Positions 24,341 through 36,303 of a stretch of DNA of 64,000 bases are shown here, one piece after another. This DNA comes from Heracleum sosnowskyi. Its lineage: Eukaryota; Streptophyta; Magnoliopsida; Apiales; Apiaceae. Both the position numbers and the translations under genes were made by a program. The notes below the pieces were generated by a model, which was not told the origin of the DNA, searched no databases, and saw nothing but the letters and a program-made list of their open reading frames with translations. The DNA lies in contig CM061243.1 in NCBI GenBank assembly GCA_030848705.1, forward strand, positions 9,883,044-9,947,043, written 5' to 3'. Position 1 is the first letter of the stretch. The number at the start of each line of letters is the position of its first letter.

Positions 24341-24872
24341 ATCCGTGTAACACGCATCAACAACCTAATTATCTTTGAAGTTCCCTCAAAATTCTCCCTC
24401 CGTCACTACACACATATACTACAACAAGATAAAAAGCTTTCTAAAAGAACAAACAAGCAAATACACCAACCAATTACAATTAAAAAAAACCATCTTGAAA
24501 TATGAAAAAAGCAAGCAACTTTAACAACTACAACCCCCAAATTAATAAAATACAAAGTACCCCATATAGAAACAAGGGTGTGTGTGTGAGAGAGAGAAGG
24601 GTGGGTGTGTGTGAGGGAGATAGAGAGAGATGACCTTTGGAGAAATATTGTTTATCTTGTTTGCCGCCGGCGGGGTTACCACGGCGAGGAGGTGACCAAG
24701 AACCTTCCGAACTCATCTCCTATCACCTACTTTTTTAATTTTTTTAAGTTTTATATACAGAGAGTATGCACTAATTTACTTAACAAAAAAAAGAGTATGC
24801 ATTTAGTTTTTTTATTCTTTTTGGTGGTACGAGTATAAATTAAGTGCAGGGATATCACTATAAAATCAATCA

Positions 24873-27032
24873 TCACTACTATTATATAAAGGCGAAGACG
24901 GGGCGGTGAGGTGACATCGCTTCGTTCTATTTTTCTAATTTCAATTTTTTGAATTAATAATATTAAAAATTCGAAAAAATCTCAATTACCTTTTAAATAC
25001 TTACTAATAGAGAAAACATATAATATTCTTGCATTCTAATGAAGTAAACTAAATTAATCTCTACTAATGGAGGAAAGTAAATATAATATTCTTACATTTA
25101 AAATCTCTACTAATAGAGAAAGTAAATATATAATAGATCGTTACTAATGGAAGAAACTAAATATTACAAATGGAGGAAACTAAATATTCAATTATAATAT
25201 TCTTGCCTTCAAATATCTAAATTAAAAAAAAAATTATTACTTTACATTATTTTGAACTTCCGTTTATTATTAGCTAGATATTCTCATAATATTTATTTTC
25301 AAATGAAATTATCATCTCTCTCCTAAACTATATTTTTTTAATGTAATATAATAGAAAATACAAGAACATATTGGTAAATAAGAAGTTAAGAAATTAGATT
25401 GTTCTTGTATAAAAAATTAAGTAATTACTTGGTAAATAATTAATTACCTTTAATACTTTCATACAAACAACTAATTAATAGTATAAATATACACCTAAAC
25501 TCTGTTAATTGTCTACTGCAATTTTTGTTGTCAACTTTGTTCTTCTTTACTTTTTTGTTTGTTCATGTTAAAAGTGTGTATATGAGTACATGAGTATGAG
25601 ACTTTTTCCTTTATGTTATTTATCTTATTACGTTTGTTTGTATCCTAATGCAGGATCATATTAAAATCTTTGACAAGACAAGTTATTTGCTATTAGTGTT
25701 GATTGAGTTAAGACATGGATTAATAAGGTGGGGGATTCATCAGTTAATCAGTTAAAATAATAGGTCGGGCAAGGTGATTTTCATGTACAATTCAGTTGTG
25801 AATTGATTTATATGTTTATGTATGTACGTTATTAGTTTTGAATTTATAGTTAAAAGTTGATACACCTGTATACAAGTTAACTCGAAAGTGAAGAATTTAT
25901 CATGTCTGCAAAAACAAATTGTATCATTGTTTTTTAACGTTTAGATAGTTATTGCTCTAATTTTTATGAGAAATGATTATATCTTTTAGTAAAATATTTT
26001 CTGTAATTCATACATGAAAATTCAAAGATAAAAATTGTATATTAAGAAATTTATAGTGTACGTATTTCGAAAATATCATGTTAAGATTTATTGGACTGAA
26101 GAATTTATTTAGTGTGTGCATTTTTAACAAAATTCAATAAGTCGGTGCATCTATAACAAAAGTCATATAAGAATAAGAAACATTGAGAAAAGATCATTAA
26201 ATTATTATTTTTTTTTAAAAAGGAAGAGATTGTTGTTGTTTTTTGATTTGACAAAAAGATATCATTATTAATAAAAAAATCTCCCAGCAACAAAAATGAT
26301 ATTTGTTCATATTTTTAGATTTTTTTTCTTACTGGGGGTAGATTTGGAGGTAGTAAAGATTTTAATAGCTCTGAAGGTATAATTATAGTTTTTGATTGAA
26401 CGATCTAGAACTTTATATATATATATATATCGTTGTTCCAGGAGAACCATCTTATATAGAGAATCGTGGAGAACCATATATTCTATTATAGAATCTCATA
26501 AATAATTTTAATTTTTTTACATAAAATATATAATCTGATTCTAACGTATAATATTAGCATATACAAATTTTATAAAAAAAATTAACATTTAAAATTTGAA
26601 TAAAAACATTGATTTTAAATTTGATTCTGCTGCAGAATCATTTTGGATAGATTTGATTCTACTGTAGAATCACTTTGGACTATTTGACTAATTTTCAATT
26701 AATTTTTTAAAAAAAAGGAGTTTAATTTAGTTTTTTGATTTAATAATTGAAATTTATAATCATATTTAATAAAAAAATGTGATAAAAATATGTATTATGA
26801 ATATTTATGTAATGGTTCTCTCCCGGACTCTATATAACAAGTTCTCTCTAGAATGTCACCCTATATTAGAAATATTATTAGAAATATTATTTTATTAAAA
26901 ACAAAACTTATAAAGCCTTAATTTTATATTAGAAATATTATTTTATTTAAAAACGTATTTTGTAGAATATATTTTGAGAAAATTTAGAGATATTATTATT
27001 AAGCCGCTGCGAAGCGCGGCTTAGTAAACTAG
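24873..27032 (+). mobile_element. Non-autonomous Helitron (second family)
   Basis: It begins TCACTACTATTATATAAAGG after an A and ends with the hairpin AAGCCGC-TGCGAAGC-GCGGCTT, TAGTAAA and CTAG (27029-27032) before a T. This 2.16-kb element has no helicase or Rep coding. It carries a separate inserted repeat at 26436-26866. The interior is AT-rich, with no recognisable captured gene. Confidence 0.82.
26436..26866 (+). repeat. Unclassified dispersed repeat, copy A (inside the Helitron)
   Basis: It has ends GGAGAACCAT and ATGGTTCTCTC, with internal GATTCTGCTGCAGAATC and GATTCTACTGTAGAATC near-palindromes. An inverted copy lies at 28456-28840, with the same order of internal words on the opposite strand. 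Confidence 0.7.
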
Positions 27033-27147
27033 TTGATTTATAATTTAAAATGAGTAAGTGTCATATAAGTGATAAGTTGATGAATTCTTATAAGTTATAT
27101 GGGTTTTTGGATAAAGTAAGTTGATGAATTCTTATAAGTTATACGGG

Positions 27148-27445
27148 TGTTTGGATAAATTTACTTATAAGTAACTTGAAGAATTTGCTAAATTAAATTT
27201 GAAAAAATAATTTTTAAATACAATGATTTCAACAATTGTATTTTAAATTAAAAAAAGATTTAAAATTACAAATATAAAAATATAAAATATTAGAAAAATA
27301 AAGAAATCAAATAATAAGTTGATAAGTCAAGTAAAATATTGGTGATTTCTAACATTCAACTTATCAATTTATAAGTTATAAGTTATCAAATAAGTTAAGC
27401 ATAAGGTTTTATCAACTTATAACGAGGGTACCCAAACAGGCAAGT
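27148..27445. mobile_element. MITE-like element with ATAAGTTAT termini
   Basis: The left end GGGTGTTTGGATAAATTTAC pairs with the reverse complement of the right end (GCCTGTTTGGGTACCC, then TTATAAGTTGATAA). A partial duplicate of the left end lies at about 27060-27125. The target duplication is not resolved. Confidence 0.5.
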
Positions 27446-27732
27446 TGATTTAGTGTAGTAATCACTTCTGCAATAAATCGCTAATACATTATTTTCGCTC
27501 TTTTAATTTAACAGACAACTTAACGAAAATATTTTTTGGCTTATTTTTTAAATTATAAAGTACACTTTCGGCACCATTCTATGTTTTTTTAATTTTCTCA
27601 AAAAAAAAAAAAAGGGGGAATTGTTTGCAAATCACAATTCAAAGAATTTGATTTTTGTTTACCTAATGATAAAAGTTCAACCCTCTCAACTTGGATCAAA
27701 AGTGATGTACTGGAATTTTAATAATCACTTTA

Positions 27733-28243
27733 AGAGCATCTTCAACGGGGTTAGCTATAATGGTTGGCTAAAATAATATAAAATAATGATTGGCTAAAAT
27801 TTGCTGAATCTGTAAAGTGTTGTGCTGCAATGGGGTTAGCTATAATGGTTGGCTATATTCTATTATATTAATATTTTATCATTTTGAACAAATTCTTTTT
27901 AAATAAAAATTAATAAATTAATATTAATACTAATTAATCTTAAAAGAATTTTTAATTAAAAAACTATTATATTTAATATATTAATAAACAAAGTAATAGT
28001 TTCAGCCACAACTTTTACGTGAAAAATTTGAGAATAAAAATGCTTAACCAATTCAATACAAATGACATGAAATTTTTGTTTATCATACCAAAATGATATC
28101 AAAACATTACACATCATCCACAATTAAGTATAAACAATTGATAGGGTTTTGTTACAGCTTTGGAGGAATCAACAAATATGACCAACCAATTGAAGTTGGC
28201 TATATTTATACCTAACAGCTTTTGATCGTTGGAGTGCTTAAAT
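27733..28243 (+). mobile_element. MITE-like element, copy 2 of the 3.3-kb family
   Basis: The left end TAAGAGCATCTTCAACGGGG and the right end CAACGATCAAAAGC / GTTGGAGTGCTTAA (reverse complement) are similar. GGCTAAAATTTGCTGAATCT occurs as in the copy at 3270-3656. A sub-terminal direct repeat, GGGGTTAGCTATAATGGTTG, is present twice (about 27745 and 27834). A TAA/TTA duplication is possible. Confidence 0.5.
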
Positions 28244-28455
28244 TCTGGCCAGTTCTGTAAAATGTCAACAGTAGGACTGCCATGTAGGATGATTTGGACA
28301 AGGGCATCTCCGGTTGGAGATGCTCTAAAGAAGTTCTTGACTTCAAAATATTTTCAAAACGAGAATGTAATTGCAATATGTTGTATCTTGGTTTTAAAGT
28401 TTTATCAACTGAAACGAGAATCAGGTTGCAAACCATCTTGTTTGATCTGATTTGA

Positions 28456-28840
28456 TATATCGTGAGAACTTTTTATATAGAGCTCGGAGAGAACCATTAC
28501 AAAAATATTCATAATATATATTTTTATCACATTTTTTATTAGATATGATTATAAATTTTAATTTTTAAATCAAAAAACGAAATCAAACTACTTTTCAAAA
28601 AAATCGAAAATTAGTCAAATAATCCAAAATGATTCTACATATAATCAAAAATGATTCTACGGCAGAATCAAATTTAAAATCAAAATTTTTATTCAAATTT
28701 TATATCTTAATTTTTTTATAAAATTTGTATATGTTAATATTTTACATTAAAATCAGATTATATATTCTATATAATAATATTTAAAATTATTTATGAGATA
28801 GGTAGACATTGTTCTAGAGAGAACCTCTTATGATACAGTC
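28456..28840 (-). repeat. Unclassified dispersed repeat, copy B (inverted)
   Basis: This is the reverse-complement match to 26436-26866: GGAGAGAACCATTAC, then a TTTTTATCACATTTTT stretch, GATTCTACGGCAGAATC, and a GAGAGAACC end. The two copies, 1.6 kb apart, could pair in a transcript. Confidence 0.7.
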
Positions 28841-29727
28841 ATTTTTTTGAAACACGCTCGAGGGACTTGAGTTTTCGATAAGAAACACGCAACAGGATTA
28901 GGATTAACAGATCTTCGTTGTTTAGAACAGTTTCTTGAGAAGGAACGATTTTAAATTCGAACTGAGAAGTTGATGAGCTAAACAATTTATAATCCACCTG
29001 AACATATACATGGTTATTTTGCTAGATAATACCAATCCTTTTGCTCGATTATACAATCCTATCACAACATCTGAATTTAATCTCTTAAAATTCAGACATA
29101 ATGAGAGTAGGATTTAGAGTAAGACAGGTGGCCCCAAAAGTTTTAAATTTTCTATGTATAAACTGATTTCGACCAAGATTCTCTAATCGATCCGGGAGTT
29201 AGACAGGATATCGTGTTTTTATCTTCAGTAGATTTGATATACCAATGTCGTACTAACGTATAACCTTACCCAATACCAAGTATGAATCCTCCTCCGGAAG
29301 TTTTTGAGCACCGCACCTGCGTCTGCATGTGTTCTATCCATAATGAAAAAGATAACCCTTATATTACGGTGGAGATGAAGCAGTGATGGGCTGATTTTGG
29401 GCTAAATTTTATTTCTTTTAAACCAGAATTAATCCAGTGGACCAGCCCAACACTCACGGTCCAGCAAGTATTTAATCCAATCCACACAGCAAAAATAAAA
29501 ACAGTTGACAGTCCACAAGGGTTTTGATTTAAAAACTTTGAATTTGCTAGTAAATATTTATATTTATTTTATGTAAAAAAAAGTACTTGTATTATTGTAT
29601 ATTTATTCATATGTGAAAATAAATAGGCTTGGAAAAAATAATATATGAAAATAAATATTTTATTTTCACCTGTCATGTATTTAATTTACCAAAACATTAG
29701 CGTGGTATATTTTATTGTCTTGTCTAT
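28841..29727. other. Intergenic, nothing identified
   Basis: The composition is less AT-rich than the neighbours, but no coding frame, terminal repeat or RNA gene was recognised. Confidence 0.4.
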
Positions 29728-29805
29728 TGACATGTTTGCGTTGTTATAAGTTTTTTGTGATGAAATTCGTTGTCTTTGCATTTGAGTTTATAGCTTTAAC
29801 ATAAG

Positions 29806-31059
29806 ATGGCATCGAGTAGTCGGAGTATAGATGATCTGGGGGATAAGTGGGAGGAGTTTCATATTGAAGATGAGGAGGGAGGGGTCTTATTTGATGAGTC
29901 ATAAGTGTTAAATGATGATATTGACGCACGGTGGTGCCTGGTTGGTAGGCTCATGTCTGATAGACCTGCAGATTTTGAAGCACGTACTGTGGAATGTAGT
30001 GGCAGCGCTGTGGCGACCGGGCAAAGGGATGTTCGTTAAGGAATTAGATACTAACAGGTACTTGTTCCAGTTCTTCCATGAGGCGGATATTCAACGGGCA
30101 GTAGAAGGTGCTCCTTGGACTTTAATAAGATTCTGTTGCTTATAGAAAGATTAACACCAGGAGAGAACCCAAGGACGCTGAAATTGAATATGATGGAGAT
30201 TTGGGTACATGTTTATGATCTTAAGGTGGGCTTCATGTCGGAGCGAGTGTTAAAAGCTACGGGGGATTACATCGGGAAGTTTGTGGCTTCATGTCCGAAG
30301 AATTTTACTGGGATTTGGAGAGATTACTTAAGGGTCAGAGTTAAGATTGATGTCGAGAAGCCACTGAAGCGAAGGATGAAAATTCAAAGAAACAAGGAGG
30401 ACTGGTTTTGGGCAAATTTTAAATATGAAAGAGTGTCGACCTTTTGTTTTATCTGTGGTGTGATCGGACATTCAGAGAAATTCTGTCACAAGTTATTTGA
30501 GGAATCGATGGAGGCCATTGTTAAACCATATGGGATGTTCATGAAAGCACCAGACCGTCGAAATAATAGGCAAATTGGAGCAAGGTGGCTCAGGGATAAT
30601 ATGGCACAACCGTTGGTGAAGAATTCCGACGACATGACGAAAATGAGTAACCAATGTAAGAATGTTCATGACACGAGAATCTCAGATGCAGTTATGGATA
30701 ATGGAGAAAATTATGGGAGTGGGATAAGGGATCTTGTGTTAAGAAACGATAAAGGTGGAAAATGAGTGATAATAGGAGAAATTATGGGGAAAATTGGTAA
30801 TTTGAATTCATCTGCAGGACTTGTGATTTTTGAAAATAAAAGGAGGCGCACTGAGGAGGAATTTTTATTGGGCCAATCAGACTCAAATATGGGCCATAAT
30901 AAATTACTTATGGATACAAATATGGAAACAGTAAACAAGGAGGGTAATTATGTTATGGATCATGACTTGGGCCGCACTGAAGAGATATTAGAGGAAGAAA
31001 ATAGGTCAAAAAATGGATTTGTGGCGGGTACCCAAATTGGGGCCCGCCAGGAATTATGA
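29806..31059 (+). pseudogene. LINE ORF1: DUF4283 nucleic-acid-binding protein with CCHC knuckle
   Basis: The frame begins MASSSRSIDDLGDKWEEF at 29806 and hits a stop near 29901. It then needs two one-base shifts (near 29980 and 30122) to follow the family sequence. The DUF4283 core is seen as NVVAALWRPGKGMFVKELD, LFQFFHEADIQRAVEG and LKLNMMEIWVHVYDL. The knuckle is CFICGVIGHSEKFC at about 30447-30488. A further in-frame TGA at 30763-30765 separates the hydrophilic C-terminal part, whose stop overlaps the ORF2 start. Plant L1 ORF1 proteins bind the element RNA. This copy cannot make a full protein. Confidence 0.85.
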
Positions 31060-34000
31060 GTCTTTTAAGTTGGAATTGTTGTGGGCTTGGGAACCTACGG
31101 ATATTTCAATTCCTAAAGGAAATAAACTTCCAGAAGAAACCCGATGTTATCTTTTTGTGTGAGACGTTATGCAGGAAAGAAAAGGTTGAACAGGTTAAAG
31201 TGAAGCTGGGATTTGGAGGTAGTTTTGTAGTCGAAGCAAGTGGGCATAGTGGTGGTCTCGCTATGTTGTGGAAGAACCAGGATGATGGTACCTTACTAAG
31301 TTATAGTAAAAACCATGTCGATATGGAGATACATTTGGAAGGGAACCAAATGTTTCGTCTAACTGGTTTTTATGGAGAACCTAATAGAACCCTTCGTTAT
31401 AAGACCTGGGAACTGATTCGTAGTTTAAGTGAAGCATCAAACCTCCAATGGTGTTTAATGGGGGATCTAAACAATGTCTTGAGTCGAAGTGATAAAAGAG
31501 GGGGACGTCCGTATCCTCAATGGCTGATTTCGGGTTTTCAGGAGGTGTGTGATGTGTGTAACCTTCGAGATATGGAGTTAATTGGGCACCCATATACGTG
31601 GGAGAAAAGTAAAGGTAAGAGTAATTGGGTTGAAGTTCGTTTGGATAGGGCCCTTGTCACTCAAGCTTGGTCTGATCTTTTCCCGGAGGCGTGTCTGGAA
31701 AATATGGAAATTTCAGCCTCGGATCATTGTCCTATTTGGTTAAGTCTTGGGGTTCAAAATAAAAGCAGCTCGGCGAGGAACTTTCGTTTCGAGAATGCAT
31801 GGACTAGGGAACCAATGTGTAAGCAAGTGGTTAAGGATATATGGGTAAGTAGTAGCACGGTGACGCTGCAAAGCAAGATTAAATGTTGTAGTACGGCTTT
31901 GGCTGAATGGGGGATAGGTTTAACGGGGAACTTCAAAGCAAGAATTGCTGAATGTAAAAGAATCCTTAAACTGTTAAAAACCCGAAGGGATGAAGGCTCA
32001 GTAGAGAGATATAATGAAACACGGACAAAGCTCTTCGAGATTTTGGCTCAAAATGAGATTTTTTGGAAGTAGAGGTCTAAAGAACTCTGGATGCAAGCAG
32101 GTGACCAGAACACAAGGTATTTTCATGTGTGTGCAAGTAGTAGAAGGAAGAAAAATCGAATAACTAAGTTGAAAAATGAGGAAGGAGATTGGGTGGACAA
32201 TGAGTCGGGCCTTGTTGAAGTGATGGTGAGTTACTATAATGATTTGTTTGCTACATCTCATACAAATTCGGGTATGGTTCTGGACTATATTACGAGGGGA
32301 ATCACAAATGAGAAATTGTTGGCAACGGTGGAAGCAGAAGAGGTTAGGAAGGCGGTTTTTCATATGCACCCGGATAAGTCCCCGGGTCCAGATGGCTTTA
32401 ATCCTTGTTTTTATCAAAAGTATTGGGATGTGGTTGGTAACGATGTGGTGCAGATGGTTAAGGAGTTTTTTAATTCGGGTGTTTTGCCAGAACAGTTGAC
32501 GGATGCACATATATGTTTGATTCCAAAGAAGTCGAAGCCAGAAACCATGGGGGACCTCCGTCCTATAGCACTTTGCAATGTGAGTTATAAAATTCTTTCA
32601 AAAGTCATTGCAAATAGATTAAAGTTGGTGTTATCAAATGTTATTTCGGACACCCAAAGTACTTTTATACCAGGACGTCTTATTACTGACAATATAATGA
32701 TTTCTTTTGAGATTATGCATTTTTTAAAGAGGAAAAATAAGGGTCGGGATGGCTATATGGCAATTAAATTAAACATGAGTAAGGCCTATGATAGAATTGA
32801 GTGGAGTTTTTTGAAATCGGTGCTTGAAAGAATGGGATTCAATGACAAAGTGACAGACCTGATTATGAAGTGCGTATGTTCGGCTTCGTATAAGATTCTT
32901 ACTGATGGAAGGGAGGTTGGTCCTATTATTCCGAGCCGGGGTTTGAGGCAAGGTGACCCGTTGTCGCCTTATCTCTTTATTATTTGTGCAGAAGGATTGA
33001 TAGCTCTCATTAATCAATATGAAATAATGGGCCGTATTAAAGGGTGTAAAGTTGCGAGAGATGCGCCTGTTATCTCCCATATGTTGTTCGCGGATGACTC
33101 GTACTTGTATTGTAAAGCTAATGAAGACAGTGCAAGGAGTGTAATGGAGATTCTACAACAATTTCAGAATGTTTCGGGCCAGCAAGTTAACCTTAGTAAA
33201 TCATCTGTTTTCTTTAGTCCCAATACCAATAATGCTACCAGAAGGAGTGTGTGTTCTCTGATGGGGATGAATGAAGCAGGGGAGGACAGTACTTATTTAG
33301 GCTTACCAAGCATGCTAGGAAGGAACAAATCGGTTATGTTGGGTTATTTGAAAGAAAAATGAAGCAGCGAATTGAGCGATGGGAGGGAAAGATTGTTTCT
33401 AGAGCGGGAAAAGAGGTTTTAATCAAAACAGTAGCACAAACGCTACAAAGCTTTGCCATGAATGTTTTTTTACTCCCGGTGGAAATGTGTACTGAAATGG
33501 AACAGCTGATGTGCAAGTTCTGGTGGAAATCAGGTTCAAAAAGTGGTCGTGGGATACACTGGAAAAGTTGGAAGAAAATGACAGTTCACAAGTCTAAGGG
33601 TGGGATGGGTTTTAGAAGTTTGAGGGATTTTAATCTTTGTTTGCTCAGTAAGCAGGGTTGGAAACTGCAATGTCAGCCTGATACGCTAGTTGGTCGAATT
33701 TTTAAAGCAAAATATTATAGGTCTGGGGAGTTTCTGTCGTCTGAACTTGGACATAATCCAAGTTTCATATGGCGTAGTGTGTATGAAGCAAAAGATTTGG
33801 TGAAGCAAGGAGCCAGGAGAAGAGTGGGAAATGGTGAAAATATCAATATCTTAGAAGATTTATGGTTGCCAGGGAACGAAAATGCTAAGGTGACGTCGTC
33901 TCATTCAGATTTAGTTGGCAGGAAGGTGTCGATGCTGATAAATACTGAAAGTATGACCTGGAATATGGACTTGGTTCGTAATTTGTTTAATGAGCGGGAT

Positions 34001-35119
34001 GTTATGCAGATTGCTAGCATTACCCTATCTTCAAGTCGACAAAAGGATGTGTGGTATTGGGCTCTTGAAAAATCATGTCTATTTTCGGTGAAAAGTGCAT
34101 ATATGTACCTTCAAATGACTAAAGAGGATGGAGCAAACGTAACAAATTCGGAGTTCTGGAAACAAATGTGGAAGATCTGGGTTCCACCCAAAGTTAAGGA
34201 CTTACTATGGCGAGCTGCAACTAACTGTTTGCCAACAAAGTCGCTTTTACGGTCCAGACATGTTAATGTTGACGTTTTATGTCCAATGTGTCTGACTCAT
34301 AGAGAAACTACGAGACATTGTTTGGTTGAATGCTCTTTTGCTCGTGCCTGTTGGAATAGAGTGTTGGAGGGGTTAAATACGGAGGTACTGGGATCTTTTG
34401 CAGCATGGCTAGATGTCAGAATGAAGGAGGTTGGAGGGGAGAAAAGAAAGATTTTAGCAGGGACTTGTTGGGCGATCTGGAAATTTTGAAACGAGGTAAT
34501 ATGGAATAATAAGGGAGCGAGTGTAGACGGTGTTGTAGCTCTAGCAGTTGCAACTCTTAATCAATGGGAAAGAGCACAGGATAAAAATGTGAGTTCAGCT
34601 GCTGCTTTTTTGACTATAGAAGATGGTGCTGCGAAGTGGGTGAGGCATGTGGGAGAAGTGATCAAGATCAACGTCGAAGCTGTACTCTTTGAAGATTCAG
34701 GAAACTATAGTTTTGTGTATGTAGCAAGGAATGGTTCGGGGAATCTGGTAGAAGCCATCTCAGTATGCCGTGCAGGGAGTCTGGATCCAGAAACTGTGGA
34801 AGCCTTGGGAGTTAGGGAAGCTCTGAGTTGGATTAAGCAAAAGCCATGAAAGAAGGTTATTATAGAGACTGATTGTCTTGCAGTGGTTCAATCTGTAAGA
34901 AGCTCTACATCGATGCTGTCATATTTTGGTGGTCTGATAAGCGAGTGTAAGAGGTTGCTAGAAGAGAGTTATGATGTATCTTTAATTTTTGTAAGACGGT
35001 CTGCTAATAACATTGCTCATTATCTTGCAAGAGCATCTTATTATGTCGTTGATCGTAGTATTAGGAGTGATAATATCTCTCCTGACTTCCATAATGTAAT
35101 CATGAATGATTGCCAGTAA
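31056..35119 (+). pseudogene. LINE ORF2: endonuclease - reverse transcriptase - RNase H
   Basis: The ATG at 31056 overlaps the ORF1 stop as ATGA. Domains in order are: APE-type endonuclease (SLLSWNCCGLG; GDLNNVL; SASDHCPIWL), reverse transcriptase (SPGPDGFNPCFYQ; GLRQGDPLSPYLF; the FADD box in HMLFADDSYLY), the zinc-binding zf-RVT segment (WVPPKVKDLLWRA; LCPMCLTHRETTRHCLVEC) and a C-terminal RNase H (KKVIIETDCLAVVQS; RRSANNIAHYLARAS). Breaks are an in-frame TAG at 32070, a one-base loss near 33358, TGA at 34487 and TGA at 34847. Motif A reads KLNMSKAYD where the family has Asp in place of the Asn, so the catalytic Asp is lost. It is dead by several independent lesions. Confidence 0.92.
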
Positions 35120-35151
35120 TGAAATGATTTATTTAGTTTCAAAAAAAAAAA

Positions 35152-35867
35152 GTCTATCAAGGTTTAACGAGGGTTTTTAGGTTTGTTTTACTAGGATGAA
35201 TCTACCAATAATATTTCAAGAACGAAAATAATTCTTGAGTTATGCTGCGGAATGAAAATCTTCTCCCAGAATTCTTCTCAACGTGACAATGACGTGACAT
35301 TACACGTGTCGAGTTATGATTTGTGAACTCATATTTATTCAAATCCATCATTTTATTAACAATATTACTACCAATTACACAAATAACACATTAGGACAAA
35401 TTTTGAGTTATCTTTGAGTTTTCTAACCTTTCTCATAATTCTTGGGAAAGCCAAGGAAAAGGAGACTTTCCATGATGGGATGACAATTGTTTATTCTAAT
35501 TATGGTTGAATTTTCCCAACATGTTAAAAAATTATTTATGGGTCATTTAAACTAAGATATTTCACACAGGATTAACCAGAATCCTGTATAAAAAAAATCA
35601 AAATCATCAATTTCAGTAGTATTTTAACAAGACCTGAACAGTTGAACCCCGCATATAAGAACCATTTTAGGGCCATTCACAACATGAAATTTTAGACGAG
35701 TCCTGAACGTTTTTTATTGGTATCCACAATTTCGAGGGTTAGTATTCCAAAAATTAAATGGATCCTAATTCTCAAGGACTCTGGAGTCTAGATTGTGTCA
35801 ATTCATCTTGAGAACCTAATATATGTAAAAGTAGTTCAACTCATTTTGAGAAAGAAAGAAAGTATTG
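35152..35867. other. Intergenic, nothing identified
   Basis: No gene is supported. It lies between the LINE 3' end and the eIF5A 3'UTR-like fragment. Confidence 0.4.
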
Positions 35868-36183
35868 GGAACTATAAAGACCATAGTGCTTAAACAAATT
35901 TGAGATGCAGTTTCCGAATAAATCCATATAGGCATTAGGCAGGCAGTCGCAACTGCAATTTCTGTAGTGTTGCAAAGCTAAACATCTTTGCTGAAATCGA
36001 AATAATTCGATAATAAATTGGAAGCTATTTTGAAATGTCCTTCAGAGCATTAATCTGCTTTTCTCCAGTTGCAGACATCACACTCACAACTAGGTCCTTC
36101 CGGTCAGCAAAACCATCATTAATGTGACCAAACAGCAAACAAAAGAACTGTAAGAAGTCCTTTCCAAATACAAAGAAATAGGC
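35868..36183 (-). pseudogene. eIF5A 3' fragment (last exon and 3'UTR)
   Basis: 36025-36123 encodes the last eIF5A exon (INDGFADRKDLVVSVMSATG ... NALKDISK, stop) and aligns with exon 5 of the intact gene. Its 3'UTR match extends down to about 35868, and the intron 4 match (AGCAAACAAAA; TCCTTTCC) extends up to about 36183. The acceptor AG before the exon has become AC. No exons 1-4 follow; the sequence passes directly into HNH 3' flank. I read it as the piece left by a tandem-duplication breakpoint in intron 4. Confidence 0.85.
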
Positions 36184-36303
36184 ATACCCTGAATCTCAAT
36201 GTTGAATAGTATAGCAACAATTATTAAGCAATGCAAATACATTCACTCAGTTATTTGTTGTCTATTACGTCATCTACTTTACCTGTTATGTATGAGGCCG
36301 TCG

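Larger units (their letters stand above)
15343..24720 (-). pseudogene. Broken duplicate of the HNH-endonuclease-domain gene
   Basis: This is the paralogue of the intact gene at 36304-40314. Exon 1 remains at about 24636-24716 (MSSEGSWSPPRRG, then AGGKQDK, then a jump to FSKG): about 180 bp coding for the Cys cluster and the DHIIP motif are gone. Exon 3 remains at about 15428-15525 (MAVYCDMIYPGNE, stop, HCRAVAETLGRLKS), lacking its first residues and with an in-frame stop. Exon 2 is not found at the expected place near 16110. The flanks and introns match the intact copy: 15343-16110 with 36187-37690, 20190-20290 with 39590-39660, and 24390-24530 with 39715-39850. It is non-functional as an HNH protein. 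Confidence 0.85.
29728..35151 (+). mobile_element. Full-length but decayed L1-type LINE
   Basis: It carries ORF1 (DUF4283 and CCHC knuckle), ORF2 (endonuclease, reverse transcriptase, zinc-binding region, RNase H) and a terminal A-run at 35141-35151. GTCTAT stands on both sides (29726-29731 and 35152-35157) and may be a short remnant of the target duplication, so the 5' limit is approximate. Confidence 0.85.
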
